Made by a program: the position numbers and the translations under genes
The notes under the pieces: model-generated
The model's input: the letters and a program-made list of their open reading frames with translations, nothing else
Database searches by the model: none
Told to the model about the DNA's origin: nothing
From: Desmodus rotundus
Taxonomy: Eukaryota; Chordata; Mammalia; Chiroptera; Phyllostomidae
Reading direction: 5' to 3'
Assembly (NCBI RefSeq): GCF_022682495.2
Contig: NC_071389.1
Coordinates: 10,531,199 to 10,595,198 of the forward strand
Length of the DNA stretch: 64,000 bases
Shown: positions 1 through 11,558 of the stretch, piece by piece
How positions within the stretch are numbered: position 1 is the stretch's first letter
How the letters are laid out: each line of letters opens with the position of its first letter

Positions 1-234
1 GCAAAGGACGGTCACAGCCTGTCAGGGGAATGGCGCAGGAGCAGAGGCCAAGGCGGGAGGATGGGGCCCCGACTGGACACCCTGCCATGGCCTCCAGCAC
101 CACAGGGAGGCCTTTGATGGGGCCCCAAGGCCAACAGAATCGTGAATTCTCCACCCACTCTCCGCTGCTTGTTCCCCCTGGTAGAACATACATCTAGCAT
201 CGTGCATCAGAGGGACGAAATTCCGACTCCCCAC

Positions 235-332
235 CAATTTCACAGATGGGGAAATTGAGGCCCAGAGAACTGGAGTCACTTGCAACTGTTTCTTGACTAA
301 GCCAGGACTCAAAGCCAGGTGCCCTAACTTTT
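235..332 (-). repeat. MIR SINE fragment
   Basis: It contains the inverted MIR core, read here as a run resembling GATGGGGAAATTGAGGCCCA followed by the 'agtcacttgc' block and 'gccaggactcaa'. It is old and diverged. Confidence 0.75.
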
Positions 333-3300
333 GAAGGAAAGGATTGACCACTGTATTTTGGATATTGTAAGTCTTCTGGTCGGTCAGCCATTCCAGCACC
401 AGCTTTTTGCCCTGTCTTTTCTTTTTTATTTCCAAGCCCTATCTGACATCTACTCAACACAATTGACTGGTCCCTATAGCTCTGAGAATAGCTTAAGGAG
501 AGAATGGATTGCTGAGCTCGGAGACAGCAGCCAGCTCCAGTCCCCTGTGTCCACTCATGTCACTGCGACGCAGTCCCCTGCAGTCCCCTGCTCCAGCCAC
601 CATCACTTATCTCCATCCGAACGCAGCTGTGCCTTCCTACCTCGGAGCCTTGGCGCACCTGTTCCCTCTCCCCCAGTGCCCTTCCTCCGTAATCTCTGCG
701 CAAGTACATCCCCGCCCTCCAGCCCACCCTGACGGTTCTTGGCCCTGCCTACACCAGCTCATCGCCTCCCGGCATTTAAATGAATTAAAGGCTCTGTCTG
801 TACTGCATTCATTTGCTCTTGTTAACATTGGGTTTGTCTGTTCTCATTTGTTCATTTGTTTCTTCAACAAATGTTTACCTAGCACCATCCAAGTGCCGGT
901 GTGCGCGCAGCCTGCCCTGCTTCCACACAGCCCCTCGCGGGGAGGACAGCCGCTGGGAGGGGGTCCATGGGGCCCTCACTGCAGCCGTTAGGTGCTTGGT
1001 GTCCCTGGGGCTCTGCCTGTGTCCCAGGCGCTTTCCCGGTCAGGAGCCTCGCCTGGTAGGCAAGGGTCTCTCCCGTTTTCACAGATGCTGCCTGGAGATA
1101 ATTCTGGAGGTCTCTGAACCATCTCGCAGCTCCTGCTGGAGGCCCCAGGGATTTAACAGACAGCGATCCCAGCTCTGCCACCTCGGAGCCGAGACACTTG
1201 GGCAGGGTCCCCTCTTTCTTGGGCCTCTGTTTCTCTTTTGGGAAACAGCACAGGGGACTCCCAGCTCCCCAGTTGGCCGTGGGATGGGGGCGGCAGCCTG
1301 CAGCACATGGCGGGAGTGAGGACAGCTGTGGGCTGTGGGGCCAGGAGCTGACCTTTTGGTGCCTGAAGTGAAGGTACTGGCACATTACTCCCCTCTATGC
1401 AGATTTGAGGGTGTCTCCTCCATTTGCTCTCCACCTGTGGTACAAGAGGGTCGGACTGTGGGCCCCTCGATCAGCTCTGATCACTGGGGAAGAAAGACGG
1501 CTGCCTAGAAAGTCGGGACTCTGCCCTGAAAGGCTTGGGCTTCTTCTTTCCCCCCTCCACCCCCCACCACCCCGGGCTCTCAGACAGCAATGAAGATGGA
1601 GAACACAATACCCCTGAAGAAGGAGAATACAGTAAGCAGCGTTCACCCATTGCCAGCTGGGGGTGGGGTGTGTGACACAAAATCATCAGGCAAAGATCCT
1701 CTCCCCTGGCATCACCGGGCCCAGAGCACAGAGCTGGGGCCCTGTCCTGAAGTGATGGAGCTTGGGAGATTAGGACGGGAACACAGAACTCAGATGAGAG
1801 CTGTGCTCCTGGGGCGTGGAGGACCATGCAGAGCAGCGTCACGCTGGGGGACAGGGGCAAGAAAGCACGGCTTAGGCCCTGCCTCTCCAAACTAGAACAG
1901 CCACCTCTCTCATGTTCCCCCGGTTTGCGGCGACCCCTGAGGGAGCGGCCCCACACCTCGCACCATTCGGGATGTTGTAATCAAGGGAAGTCCTTTCTCA
2001 GTTCTTATCTCAGTGTGTCATGTTTTAAGTCATGCTTTTAAGACTCCTTTGGTCTCCATGTCATTCCCACCCAGGTGGAGACTAATTCTGGCCACTTCAG
2101 CAGCTGTACACTTTCAAGTGCTGAGACCACTTCTGCCCTGGGCACCTAGGGCCATGGTGGCCGGCGGGCCCTGTCTTTCTGCTGCCCTCTCCCTGCCTTG
2201 TCCACCTGCCAAATCCCTCAAGACTCAGCTCTGGGAAGCTCCCCGCAAGCCCTGGCACTTTCCTCCGTGTTTCCATGGCAGCCCATGGACCCCGCTGTTG
2301 TGCGTCATCAGGATCTGGTGTGAGGTGGTCCTGCCCCGTGAGTTTATGGAGGGCTGGGCTGGGACTCATAGGGCAGGGGGCCTGGGGCTGACCCTCTGTC
2401 TGGGTGAACTGCGAGCTGGGTGAGCAAAGCCTCTTTGAACGTCAGCTCCCCCCGTCTGCGAAGTGGGAGCGATTCTCCTACCAGTGAGCCTTCTGCCAGA
2501 CCAGGAAGCTGACGCCGGCTGCTGCAGCCAGCAAACCCCGCACTCTCGGTGGCTTAACTCCACACCCGTGTATTGTCACGCTCTTACGTGGGCTGGGGGG
2601 CCCACATCCTTCTGGGACCTGTGGCCTCCGAAGTTGCCATGGCATGGGGAATGAGGGAGAAGGCAGCACACGGCTTCTTCACTGCCTCAGCCCAAATGCC
2701 ACTCGAGTCGCTTCTGCTTGCCCTTCCTAGGACACAACTCCATCACACGCGGGTGCACATGCGCACACACCGCAGGGGGCTGGGAAATGTCGGTTTCCTG
2801 GGTGCCCAGAAGGAGGAAACTGAACCGGGATTGAATTGAGCACACAGCCTAGTCTCTGCCACACGGCTATCATGAGGATTAAGTGACAAAGAATGTGGAC
2901 TCCCTTGCCCAGTGGCTGGCACATAGTAGGTGTTCAAGGAAGCTGCTTTTTCTCCATGTTTCTCTATCCCCAGAACCAGCGCTGCATCCAGCTCCTAGCA
3001 CAGGTCGTTGGTGCCCGTGCAGGCCCTGTAGCCCCAGACCCGCCTTCCCTGGAAGCTCTCCCTCCAGTCTCCCCTTCCTCCTCCCTCCTCCTTCCTCTGG
3101 CTCTCTACAGCTTGGCTGGGGCCTCTTTCTCCACCTTCTGCACCTGGGCGCCTGTCTCTTTCCACAGCATTGATTTGCAATCGGCCAGAGCAGCTCTAAT
3201 GGGCCAGCGAGGCCCCTGGCTGCGCTGAGTTAGCTCCATTTAGAGGCTCGGGGCTGTGGAACGCAAACCTGCCTTGCCTCTCTGGAGCCAGAACCAGCCC

Positions 3301-3929
3301 CCGAGTCTCTGGGAGACACAGGAGTCAGAGCCGGACTCTCCCAGCAAGGCCCACGCTCACCCCTCACATGGCCCCTCCCTGCTGGTTTGGGAGCCACAGC
3401 CACGACGGCCAGGCTCTGAGCCCCCTCTGGAGCCCCGCTGTCCTCTAGCGGTAGGCGGGAGAGGGTCTCCCTCCGGGTAGTCTCTTGTAAAGAGAACAAG
3501 ATGTGGGGGCCCATAGACAGGCCGGTCCTCCCTCAGCTCACTGTAACTCATCCGATCGCCATGACAACTGCCACAGAAGCAGGTTTCATTGGCCTCATTT
3601 TATAAGTAAAAGAAATTGAGGCTCAGAAGTCACAAAGCAGTATTTTCTCATCTCATCTAGCCAAGAAACCTGTTTTGCATGGAGTGAAACCAAGAACACA
3701 CGTCCGAACACGTCACCCTCACCTGGCCTATTTCTTACCCCAAAGCCAATCTGACATATGCTTCCAGGTTTCAGCTTCCCCGAGCTGAGGGGCTTACAGC
3801 CAGGACTCCAAGGGCTCGGGGACTTCCAGGATTTGCATGTGAAATATTGAGTGTGTGCGCGCATGTTTTGTCTAGCAAGTGTTCATGACTCCCAACAGAT
3901 CCTCAGAGGAGCCTAGGTGGGACCCAGCA

Positions 3930-4330
3930 TGAGTGAGGAGTCCCTGCCCTGGCCTGAGTCCCTGTAGAGAACACCCAGTTTTAATCTGGGGTTTCGCAAA
4001 AGCGAACAGAACAGCAGAGATGTGGGGAAGAGTGCCATGAGTGGGACAAATAGCCCATGCGACAGCAGGGACGAGGGGACAGTAAACAGACGAGCTTGGC
4101 TGGAGCAGAACGGGTGTTGGGAACAGAGACAAATGAGGCTGGAGTATTGAAGGGACCTTGGAGAACCGGCCAAGGCATTTAGATTTGATTGCAGAGGACA
4201 AGGGGAGCCACAGGACATGGGTTTACAGGAGCAGCAGGCGAGGGTGGAGGGGAGAGACAGGCGGCTTGGATGGGGCCCCGTGGACCCTGGGGCTAGATGC
4301 AGGGGGCATGCAGCCCCTCAAGGGCACGCA
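3930..4330 (-). repeat. L2 LINE 3'-region fragment (diverged)
   Basis: The order of G-rich blocks, including 'agagatgtggggaagagtg', 'ggctggagtattgaaggga' and 'gcatttagatttgattgca', resembles the inverted 3' half of L2. Divergence is high. Confidence 0.45.
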
Positions 4331-4383
4331 GGGCTGGCAGCTGCAGGAGACAGCCCAGCTGAATGAGAGCTAGGTCTTTAGAC

Positions 4384-4625
4384 CTAGAGCTTCCTGGTTT
4401 GAATCTCAGGTCTGCCATTTCCCGGCTGTGAGGCTTGGAGCAAGCAATTTAACCCTTCTAGTTTCTTCCTCTTAAAACAGGGATAACCGTGCCTGCTTGG
4501 TACGGTCGTGAAAATTCACTTAAATGAGAAACTGCCTCTGTAGCTCTTAGCCCAGGGCACAGCACAAGGCCAGCCCCTGACAAGGATGACTTCTCCTATG
4601 ATCCATCCGTTCATTCAGTAAACCC
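4384..4625 (+). repeat. MIR SINE, near full length
   Basis: It shows the ordered MIR blocks: 'tcctggtttgaatctcagg', 'ctgtgaggcttggagcaag', 'tttcttcctcttaaaacag', then the 'agcccagggcacagcac' end. Confidence 0.85.
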
Positions 4626-5029
4626 TTATCAGTCCCCACTGTGTCTGCACCAAATGTCCTCAGGCATCCTAATGAGTTTTCCGACAATAACCCGGTAGGT
4701 GGATGACAGCGCGCCTCCTCGAGAGATAAGGAAGCCGAGGCACCATGAATATTTCCATGACCGGAATCAACAGTAGCATCTATTGAGGTCCGTGTGGAAA
4801 GTCAGACGTCAGAGGGTCAGTGACAAAAGCATGACCTCTCTCTGACCCAGGGTGAGAGGACACACATGCTCTCGATGATGTGGAAGGTCACACGGTTGAT
4901 TGACTCTAGGGTTTGTGATCCAGGTGTGTGTAGAGCATCTGGTTAACTGGAAGATTTGGAATTTTGTGGGCTGGCGAGACCCTGCAGGCTAACCAGCTCC
5001 TAGGTAATGCTTCTTTAAGTAGCAAGGGT

Positions 5030-5224
5030 TTCTAGAGCCTGGCCTGGGAGCAAAACAGACTTGGCCTTGGGGGAGAACCTGAGCCTCAATCTCCTCACCT
5101 GTAGAATGGGTCTCACCTCCCCTGCAGGGCTGGTGTGAGGATTAAAGGAGGTGGTGCCTGCAGCCTGAGCAGAGCAGTGGGTCTGGGGCGGAGGGGCACC
5201 TGTGAGCATCAACTGCTGTCATCA
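5030..5224 (+). repeat. MIR SINE
   Basis: The core 'cctcacctgtagaatgggt' is followed by 'ggctggtgtgaggattaaa', the usual MIR order. A trinucleotide tract follows at 5225-5266. Confidence 0.8.
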
Positions 5225-5266
5225 GCATTACCATTACTGTTATTACTATTAGTATTATTATTACCG
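5225..5266. repeat. Imperfect (ATT/ATC)n microsatellite
   Basis: Alternating TTA, CTA and CCA triplets directly follow the MIR end; microsatellites often arise from MIR tails. Confidence 0.7.
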
Positions 5267-5764
5267 TTGGCTTGGAGCCCTCTGAGAGAGCTCTCTCCTT
5301 GAATGCAGGCAGGGGGTTATGCCGCATACTCAAAACTCAGGATTCTTGCTTTGCTTCAACTCATTCCACCCCTGGAGCAAAAAATCAGGATGCACTCTGC
5401 CGTCACAAACGGCACCCACGAATCGTTTCACATTCAATTTCCCCATCAAATTCACAGGCACGCACTGCAGGCCTTGTTCCATGTCTTAATGGTCTGTGTG
5501 GGGAAAATCGTAAGTAGGACACTTCTTCATGTCCTTGGCATTCCCAACTCTTTAAAACTCTCCTTCCGGGCCAGAACCCCTTTTTGGTGCCTGCAGGATG
5601 CCTAGCCCTCTCCAAAATCCTGGCATCACCCGCCCCTGGCTGCTGCTCATCCCAGAACGGAAAGGAACAGTGATGTATCTCCTTGGAGGGGCAGCATTGG
5701 CCTCCCGTGAGTGTCTGCGGAGCGGAACTTTGGCAGCAGGCAGCAGGGTGAGCCTGGATAGGTA

Positions 5765-5925
5765 CATAGTCCAAGGTCAACGAGGAGACTTGGTTTGAGC
5801 CCTGCCTGTGTACCACTCACATGCTGGGGGACCTTGAGAGAGATCACCTTGCCTCCTGGAAGCCTCACCTGTAAAAAGGGGAGATGACACCAACCTCATA
5901 GAGCGGTAGAATCTACTCAAGGGCT
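5765..5925 (+). repeat. MIR SINE
   Basis: The blocks 'gacttggtttgagccctgc', 'gggggaccttgagagagat' and 'cctcacctgtaaaaagggga' appear in MIR order. Confidence 0.85.
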
Positions 5926-6654
5926 GTGCCATTGACACGGTTACCATGGCAACCATGACAGCTCTGCATCGAAGTCATGTGAGTGGAAGACCTGTCGGAG
6001 TTCCCTGGAATGGGTGGATGAGGCGGGTGTCATTCACTATGGCAGGTCCACCAGGGCTCGGCCAGGCCCCACATTCCAACAGAGGAGGAGTCCTCAGCCC
6101 TGAGCCAGTATCACCCTCGACGAGCAGAACAGGGGGAGGCCCAGCCAGGGGTGGGGATAACTGAAATTTGACCTCCACACCAGGCATGGCACTGCCCTAG
6201 CATAGGGGTGCCGGGTTTTGAGGAGCCTTGCCCACCAAGCCCTGACTTCTAGTTCATACACCATGGGGAGCCCAGAGCGGGCCCAGGGGAGTAGCAGCCA
6301 GCTGGTGGGTTGGGGCAGTGGCCATTTACCAACCAGGATGGAAATATTTCAGCATGTTAATGACCAGTGTGGACATGGCAGGGCACCTGGCTGGGGATGC
6401 AGCCTCGGGACCCTGTGCCTAATAAAGCCCCACATACTCGCATGTCTCCACCACGACCAAATTCTTACTAACTGTCCTGTAGGGTTTCGTTCCTGACCTC
6501 CTCCTCCACCCCCAGACCCAGTGAGTCCCCTGTGACCCAGTGAGTCCCAGCTAGACAAACTCTCTCTCCCTAGGCCTTCCTCTTCCCATTGGTCAGACCA
6601 GTGTCCACTTACTGCTGCCACTTCAGGAGTCAAAGGTCCACTCTGTCCCACAGG

Positions 6655-6775
6655 TGCGCGCGCACATCCATGCATACGTGTGCCCGTGTTTGCACATGTG
6701 CGTATGCATGTGCATGCGGTGTCTGCATGTGTGTGCCTCCCTCCCTGTCATCTCCACCCCCTCTCTGCACACACA
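6655..6775. repeat. Degenerate TG/CA alternating tract
   Basis: Runs such as GTGCGCGCGCACATCC and TGTGCGTATGCATGTGCATG alternate purine and pyrimidine for much of 120 bases, so Z-DNA potential is plausible. It looks like a decayed dinucleotide microsatellite. Confidence 0.65.
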
Positions 6776-8149
6776 CCTCATCTCTCCAGGGGCCCGTGCC
6801 CACACTCGGGGCCCCACTTGCTGCACCCACCTGGATGGGCCTTTGGTAAACGCAGCCAGGGCTGAGAGGACCAGGGGAGGCCCCGGCACAGTGGAGTTCA
6901 AGTTATCACGGGAAGATGGGCCTGTTTATCTGCATGGCACGCATTTGTCTCTGACTGTTTCATCCGCCCCCTGAGTCAACTGAAGAGTTATCAATTCGCC
7001 CTGCCCTTGCGGAGAGAGACCGGAGTGGGGAGGCACGCACGCACATTCACAGAAGCCTAATATAGACTTCCAATTATCTTTTAATTTCGCTCCTGTCTTC
7101 ATTTGTTCATTTCACTTTTTCCAAACAGACTGAAAAAAAAGCTGTAATTTACAGAGTCTGAAGTCAGCCTGTGAGAGTGTAGCGTTCACCTGCCCAAGGA
7201 AGAGACCTCAGGGTAGCGTCCAAAGCTCACTTCCAATAGCCTTGCAGGGGAGAAAGGCACCTGCTGGGGACCCCGTATCCAGCGCCCCCAGCCCCACTGA
7301 AGTCCCTGCTGTCTGTCTTCTAACTCCCTACCACATGTAACTATGTAACTATATCCTACCTATTCTCTATTCTCAAGGCTCTGGCATCCAGGCCCGCGCA
7401 CCCTAACCAGGAAGGGACTGCCCCTCCCAGGGTTCACTGGTTCTTAAGTAGCAAATGACTGCCCCAGGAGCACACCTGTCACATGCAGGCAAGCCAATCC
7501 AAAGCCGGCACCCCACCCCAACCACCTCGACCTTTATCAGGTTCTCACAAGGCTCTTCCACCTCAGGGCCAATATTCCCTGCCCCAGTCGCCCCAGGACC
7601 AGGCATCAGACAAACAGAGACAGCCCCGAGGCCCCTGAACTTATCCAAGTTACCCGATCCTAAACCTGTTAACCCTGCCTCACTCGTTCCTTCCCAGGGA
7701 AACCACAAAAACATTTTACCCTTTCCCTCACCTGCTCTGCCTCCCTACGGACCCCGGCGCTTCCCCGCGGCTGGCTCTGGGTGATAGGGCTTCTGGAGCA
7801 AGGGGAACGCCTCCTGGGAACCGTGAGTAACAAACAGTCTTTTCAACAGCAGCCACCTCCTGACCTGCTGGCCTCCCGTACCTGAGTGGTAATAAAGCCC
7901 GAATTCTAGAACAGGCTCAGGTGGCTGTGTTCCCGGAGAACTGCTCTGGAGGGCAGACGGCGGGAAGCCTCATCTAACACCGGGCTCCTCCAAGCTCGGT
8001 GTTTCACAGGCATCTCTTCTGCCCTTGAACCAGGGGAGGTCCCAGGAAGCGCCCAGCCGGGTTCACATCAGAGCCAGCCAACACCCCCCTCGTCCCCACA
8101 TATGCACGGCCCTCGGTCTGCTCCGAGATCCAGCCTGGGGGTCTTCATG

Positions 8150-8460
8150 CATTGCCGTGGCTCTCGCGCCCCTCAGTTCTCCTCTGACCTAGTCATCTCC
8201 CCCTCCTTGGCCTTCCCTGTTCCTGCCCCACTGAAAGCCTTCTCCACCTTTTCTCCTCACTTGGTGCCAGGGCTCCCGTTTCACTCTCCCCTGCAACCGA
8301 TGAACTCATCACATGCCACTGTCTTCTAGCTCAGCACCTTCTTCCCCCAGAGTTGCTGTCTGCAAGGGCACAGGGTCCACCTGTGTCTTCTTAACCTACG
8401 TCACTGCGACCCAGTACACAGCCTGGTTCACGATAAGCGTCTGATAAATATCTGTCCCAT
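8150..8460 (+). repeat. L2 LINE 3' end
   Basis: The C/T-rich L2 3' region ends in 'acccagtacacagcctgg' and 'gcgtctgataaatatctgt', the typical L2 terminus. Confidence 0.7.
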
Positions 8461-10599
8461 CAAAACTCCACGCCCCTGCTCCCTTTATCAGTAGTCACTG
8501 CTCAACGCCTCTGTCTGGGACCCTTCCCTGACCTCTGTCCTGATGCCCTTTACTCCGGGCCCGGCTGTCCAGTAGCCCAGTTGTACGTGGTCAATAGACA
8601 CCTGTGGACAGATCACCTCATTAACTGTTCCTTTGTGAAACACTTGGATTGATCATGGGGGTGGGGGTGTCTGTGCCATCTTCCCCATCAGGACATCAGT
8701 CCCCTGGGGCTAAGACTTGTCTTCCGGTCCCTGAGCTCCTCCCACCCTCCCACCTCCCCCTGCTGCCCAGGGGCTGGGTTTGGCCATGGCCCTGGTGCCC
8801 AGGAGCAGGTTCCAAATGGAGAGGGTGAGTGCCTGACTCAAATGGTTTACACTGGAGCCTGAGGGAGAACGCTCCAGGGCACAGTGGAGCCTTTATCCGT
8901 CAGAAAAATGCACGCCAAAGGAGCCCAGACCCTGCTCTCTGGGTGGCATCTGAGGGGACAATACCAGGTCACAACACAGTAATAGGGCATGCAACAAGCC
9001 TTTCCCTCTCCAAGGGTATGAGAATCCCAAAGCTGTCCCTACCTAGGGACAGATGGTATGGTCTCTCGGCCACTGGGGGCCCCACATCAGCCCCCAAAAC
9101 TCTGCTGCCACCCCGGGACACATCCTCTTGGTTGCCCTTCCTGCCTTGTCCTCTCCTTCCCAGAGGAAGACGTGTGGGCCGTGCAGCCACGGAGACCTGG
9201 CTGTTAGTCAAGCCCCTGCCCCTCACAACCTAAGTGTGACAGTGGCCCGTCCCTCTGGGCCTCAGGCTCCTCTCCGGATTACTGGGAAACGAAATGACTT
9301 TGCTTATGCAAAGTACTGGGGGCCTCGGCGCCCATGCCGTGGCTCACCTTGGTGACCGAGGGAGCAAACTGCTCACGCCACCCAGGGGCAGAGGACTGGG
9401 CAGATCTGTAGAGAAGCTGACCTGCTTCATATTCCTAGACCCACTGAAATCTCCTGAGCGGATGGTTAGAAAATGGGGATTTCCTGGCAGCCACCCAAAC
9501 CTCCTCAGTCAGTATGGGGTGGGGAGGGTGGGGCTTGGAAACCTGCCTTTCTAACAAACACTGCCAGAGTCTCTGTCCCTCTGTGGAATTCAGAATCACT
9601 GTCTTGACCGTGATGGAGAGACGGGAAACCCTGCTGCCAGTCACCGGTGGCACAGGCTGAGGAGGTCTGACTTCCAGAGAAATCCTACCTGTTCCAGTCT
9701 GTTTGCAAGCAAACTGACATAACCTTGGAGCGGCCATACAGTGGGGGTGACAAATGTATCTTTCCCAAACAAACACTGAGTGCTAGATGAGATTCATCCA
9801 GCATGCTCACCCCGCTGTACCCACAGAAAGACACGGTGCGCGTTGACTGTTGTCCCGATTGTGCCTGCTCCCATCCAGACCTCAGGGACCTAGCCTCCAG
9901 CAGGGGGTAGAACAAGAGTGCACTTTGACCCCTGGCCCATGACAGAGGCTGCAAGAGGAGCAAAGAAGAACAAGAGACCCACAGAAGGAGAACATAATCT
10001 TGGGAGGGTGGAGGTGCCGGGGAGGAGGCGTGGGAGGGCCCAGCCTGTGAGCTGACTCTGCAGGGCTGGAGGGATGTGGCCCGGCGAAGACGAGGAAAGT
10101 CGGCCGGAGCCCAGCCCACAGTTGGGCACGCAAGGCAGCCCACAGGAGATGGGTTTGGAAGAGTAAACTGAGGCTGGAGCGGTGGGGGCTGTGAACGCAG
10201 GCACGTGTCAGGCTTTCCGTGTCGCCAAGGCGTCAGAGCCAAGTGCCTCCCCGGCCTGTGTTTCCTTTGGCTCACAGAGTGGGTTTGATTCTCATGTTTT
10301 AATTAGATGCCATCGATTAGAAATCAGGAAGGATCGCATCATTACCGAGAGTAAGTGCCTCCGAAACAGTGGGTTCTGGCTTTGGGGGGGCCGGCCCACC
10401 AGGCGACATCACAGGGTGGGGCCTTGATCTCCCTGTCCGGTCCCTGTAGGGAGCACAGGTTTGAGCCCCTGACCCTGGCCTTTGGGGACCCTGAGAGCAC
10501 AATTAGATCTGTGCTTCAGGAGTCCAGCTGACGATGATGAGTAGAGCGACTGACGTCACTGATGATAGTTCCTGAGCTCGTGAGAGGTAGAGCTCAGCC

Positions 10600-10765
10600 C
10601 TTCGGGCTTTACACACATTAACGCAGTTGTTCTCACCACGACCTTATGAGGTTTGTGTGTGGCTACCCCATTTTCAGAGGAGGAGACTGAGGCACAGAGA
10701 GGTGAGGTCACTTGCCTAATGCCACACAGCTGGTAAGTGGCAGAGCCAGGTGGTCTGGCTCTGGA
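10600..10765 (-). repeat. MIR SINE
   Basis: Near-ideal inverted MIR core: 'gaggagactgaggcacaga' then 'ggtgaggtcacttgcctaat' and 'cacacagctggtaagtggc'. Confidence 0.9.
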
Positions 10766-11499
10766 ACCCGCAGCCCTAGGAGCGAGTGTCTCTCAGCCTC
10801 TCATCCAAGAGGGTGTCTGGTCTGGAGGGCGAGAAGGTGCCCCACGTCTGCCCCCGCTCTGGATATAAAGCCAAGTGTTTTTCCCAGGCTTTCTCAGAAT
10901 GTCCAGTTCTCTTCGTCAGGAGGGCAGATGCGCTGAAAGAGCCGGGTCAGGTGGCTTGGCAGCAGTCCCGGCTCAGCCTCCCCTGCTGCTAACTGCAGGC
11001 CCCAACCCCCACTGTGGGCGCCAGCAGACCCCAACAGAAAGGAAACAGACCCAGGCGGATCTCTGGCCACACCTGCCGTGGCTCCACCTGTCCCACACTC
11101 ACCGCACCCAACCCTCCCAGCTCAGTCAATTTGCAAAAGAAAAAAGAAAGCGCGTACACAAATAATAACCAACCCCACACGTTTCCTAGCATCGGGTGAC
11201 TGTTTGGTCAAGAGCTTCCTCCCTCTTCATGTGTCAGCTGGACGCTCCTAACATCCTCCAGTCTCAGGTGGCTGGTCACAAGTTCAACCCCCCAGGCTGA
11301 CCATCCCCCTGCCCCCCTCCCCAGCCAAGGAAAGCATTGAAGGATCCTAGGAGGCCAGCGTGGAGATCTGCCAGCTGGGGCTCCAGGGGCCGCCCTCTGC
11401 CAGCTCCAAGTCACCTTTGCTTCAACTCCTCAGCTGGCCGGCCAGAGCCAGCCCAGAACCTTCCCTGCTCAGCTCAGCAGGAACAAGGAACCGGCTCCT
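10766..11499. other. KLHDC7A 5' flank
   Basis: This is unique GC-rich sequence before the proximal promoter. A TATAAAG at 10864-10870 is 690 bases from the ATG and an isolated match, so I do not assign it. C-rich and A-rich short tracts lie at 11285-11330 and 11125-11150. From 11337 the KLHDC7A frame is open but without ATG. Confidence 0.55.
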
Positions 11500-11516
11500 A
11501 TTGGGTAATTATTAAT
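11500..11516 (+). promoter_or_regulatory. Putative KLHDC7A proximal promoter: inverted CCAAT box and HNF1-like site
   Basis: ATTGG, the reverse of CCAAT, lies at 11500-11504. It overlaps GGTAATTATTAAT at 11504-11516, which matches the palindromic HNF1 consensus at all but two positions. The pair sits 43-59 bases before the KLHDC7A ATG. I see no TATA box between here and the ATG, so transcription probably starts within about 40 bases of the start codon. HNF1 control would fit kidney or gut epithelial expression; that link is inference. Confidence 0.5.
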
Positions 11517-11558
11517 CAGATTCTTGAGATTCCTCAGCCCCAGCTTGGCTTGGGAAAC

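Larger units (their letters stand above)
1..4380. other. Gene-free GC-rich intergenic DNA left of KLHDC7A
   Basis: No coding region can be supported here; the open frames are short and unlike known proteins. Contents are a minus-strand MIR at 235-332, an L2-like stretch near 560-800, an inverted L2/MIR end near 855-895, a MIR end at 2877-2945, a MIR core near 3570-3640 and an L2-like minus-strand piece at 3930-4330. The rest is unique-looking sequence with no motif I can name. Confidence 0.6.
5926..10599. other. Gene-free intergenic DNA, mainly unique
   Basis: There is no supported gene. Contents include an alternating purine-pyrimidine tract at 6655-6775, a short A/T-rich patch at 7045-7160 and an L2 end at 8150-8460. 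The rest is GC-rich unique sequence. The longest open frame, 196 codons on the minus strand at 9685-10275, has skewed low-complexity composition and no recognisable family. Confidence 0.55.

Noticed and set aside
9685..10275. Minus-strand 196-codon frame
   Set aside because: Low-complexity Ser/Pro/Leu composition from C/T-rich DNA; no family resemblance.
10864..10870. TATAAAG as a KLHDC7A TATA box
   Set aside because: It is 690 bases upstream of the ATG, isolated and without supporting elements; the HNF1/CCAAT pair is a better promoter candidate.
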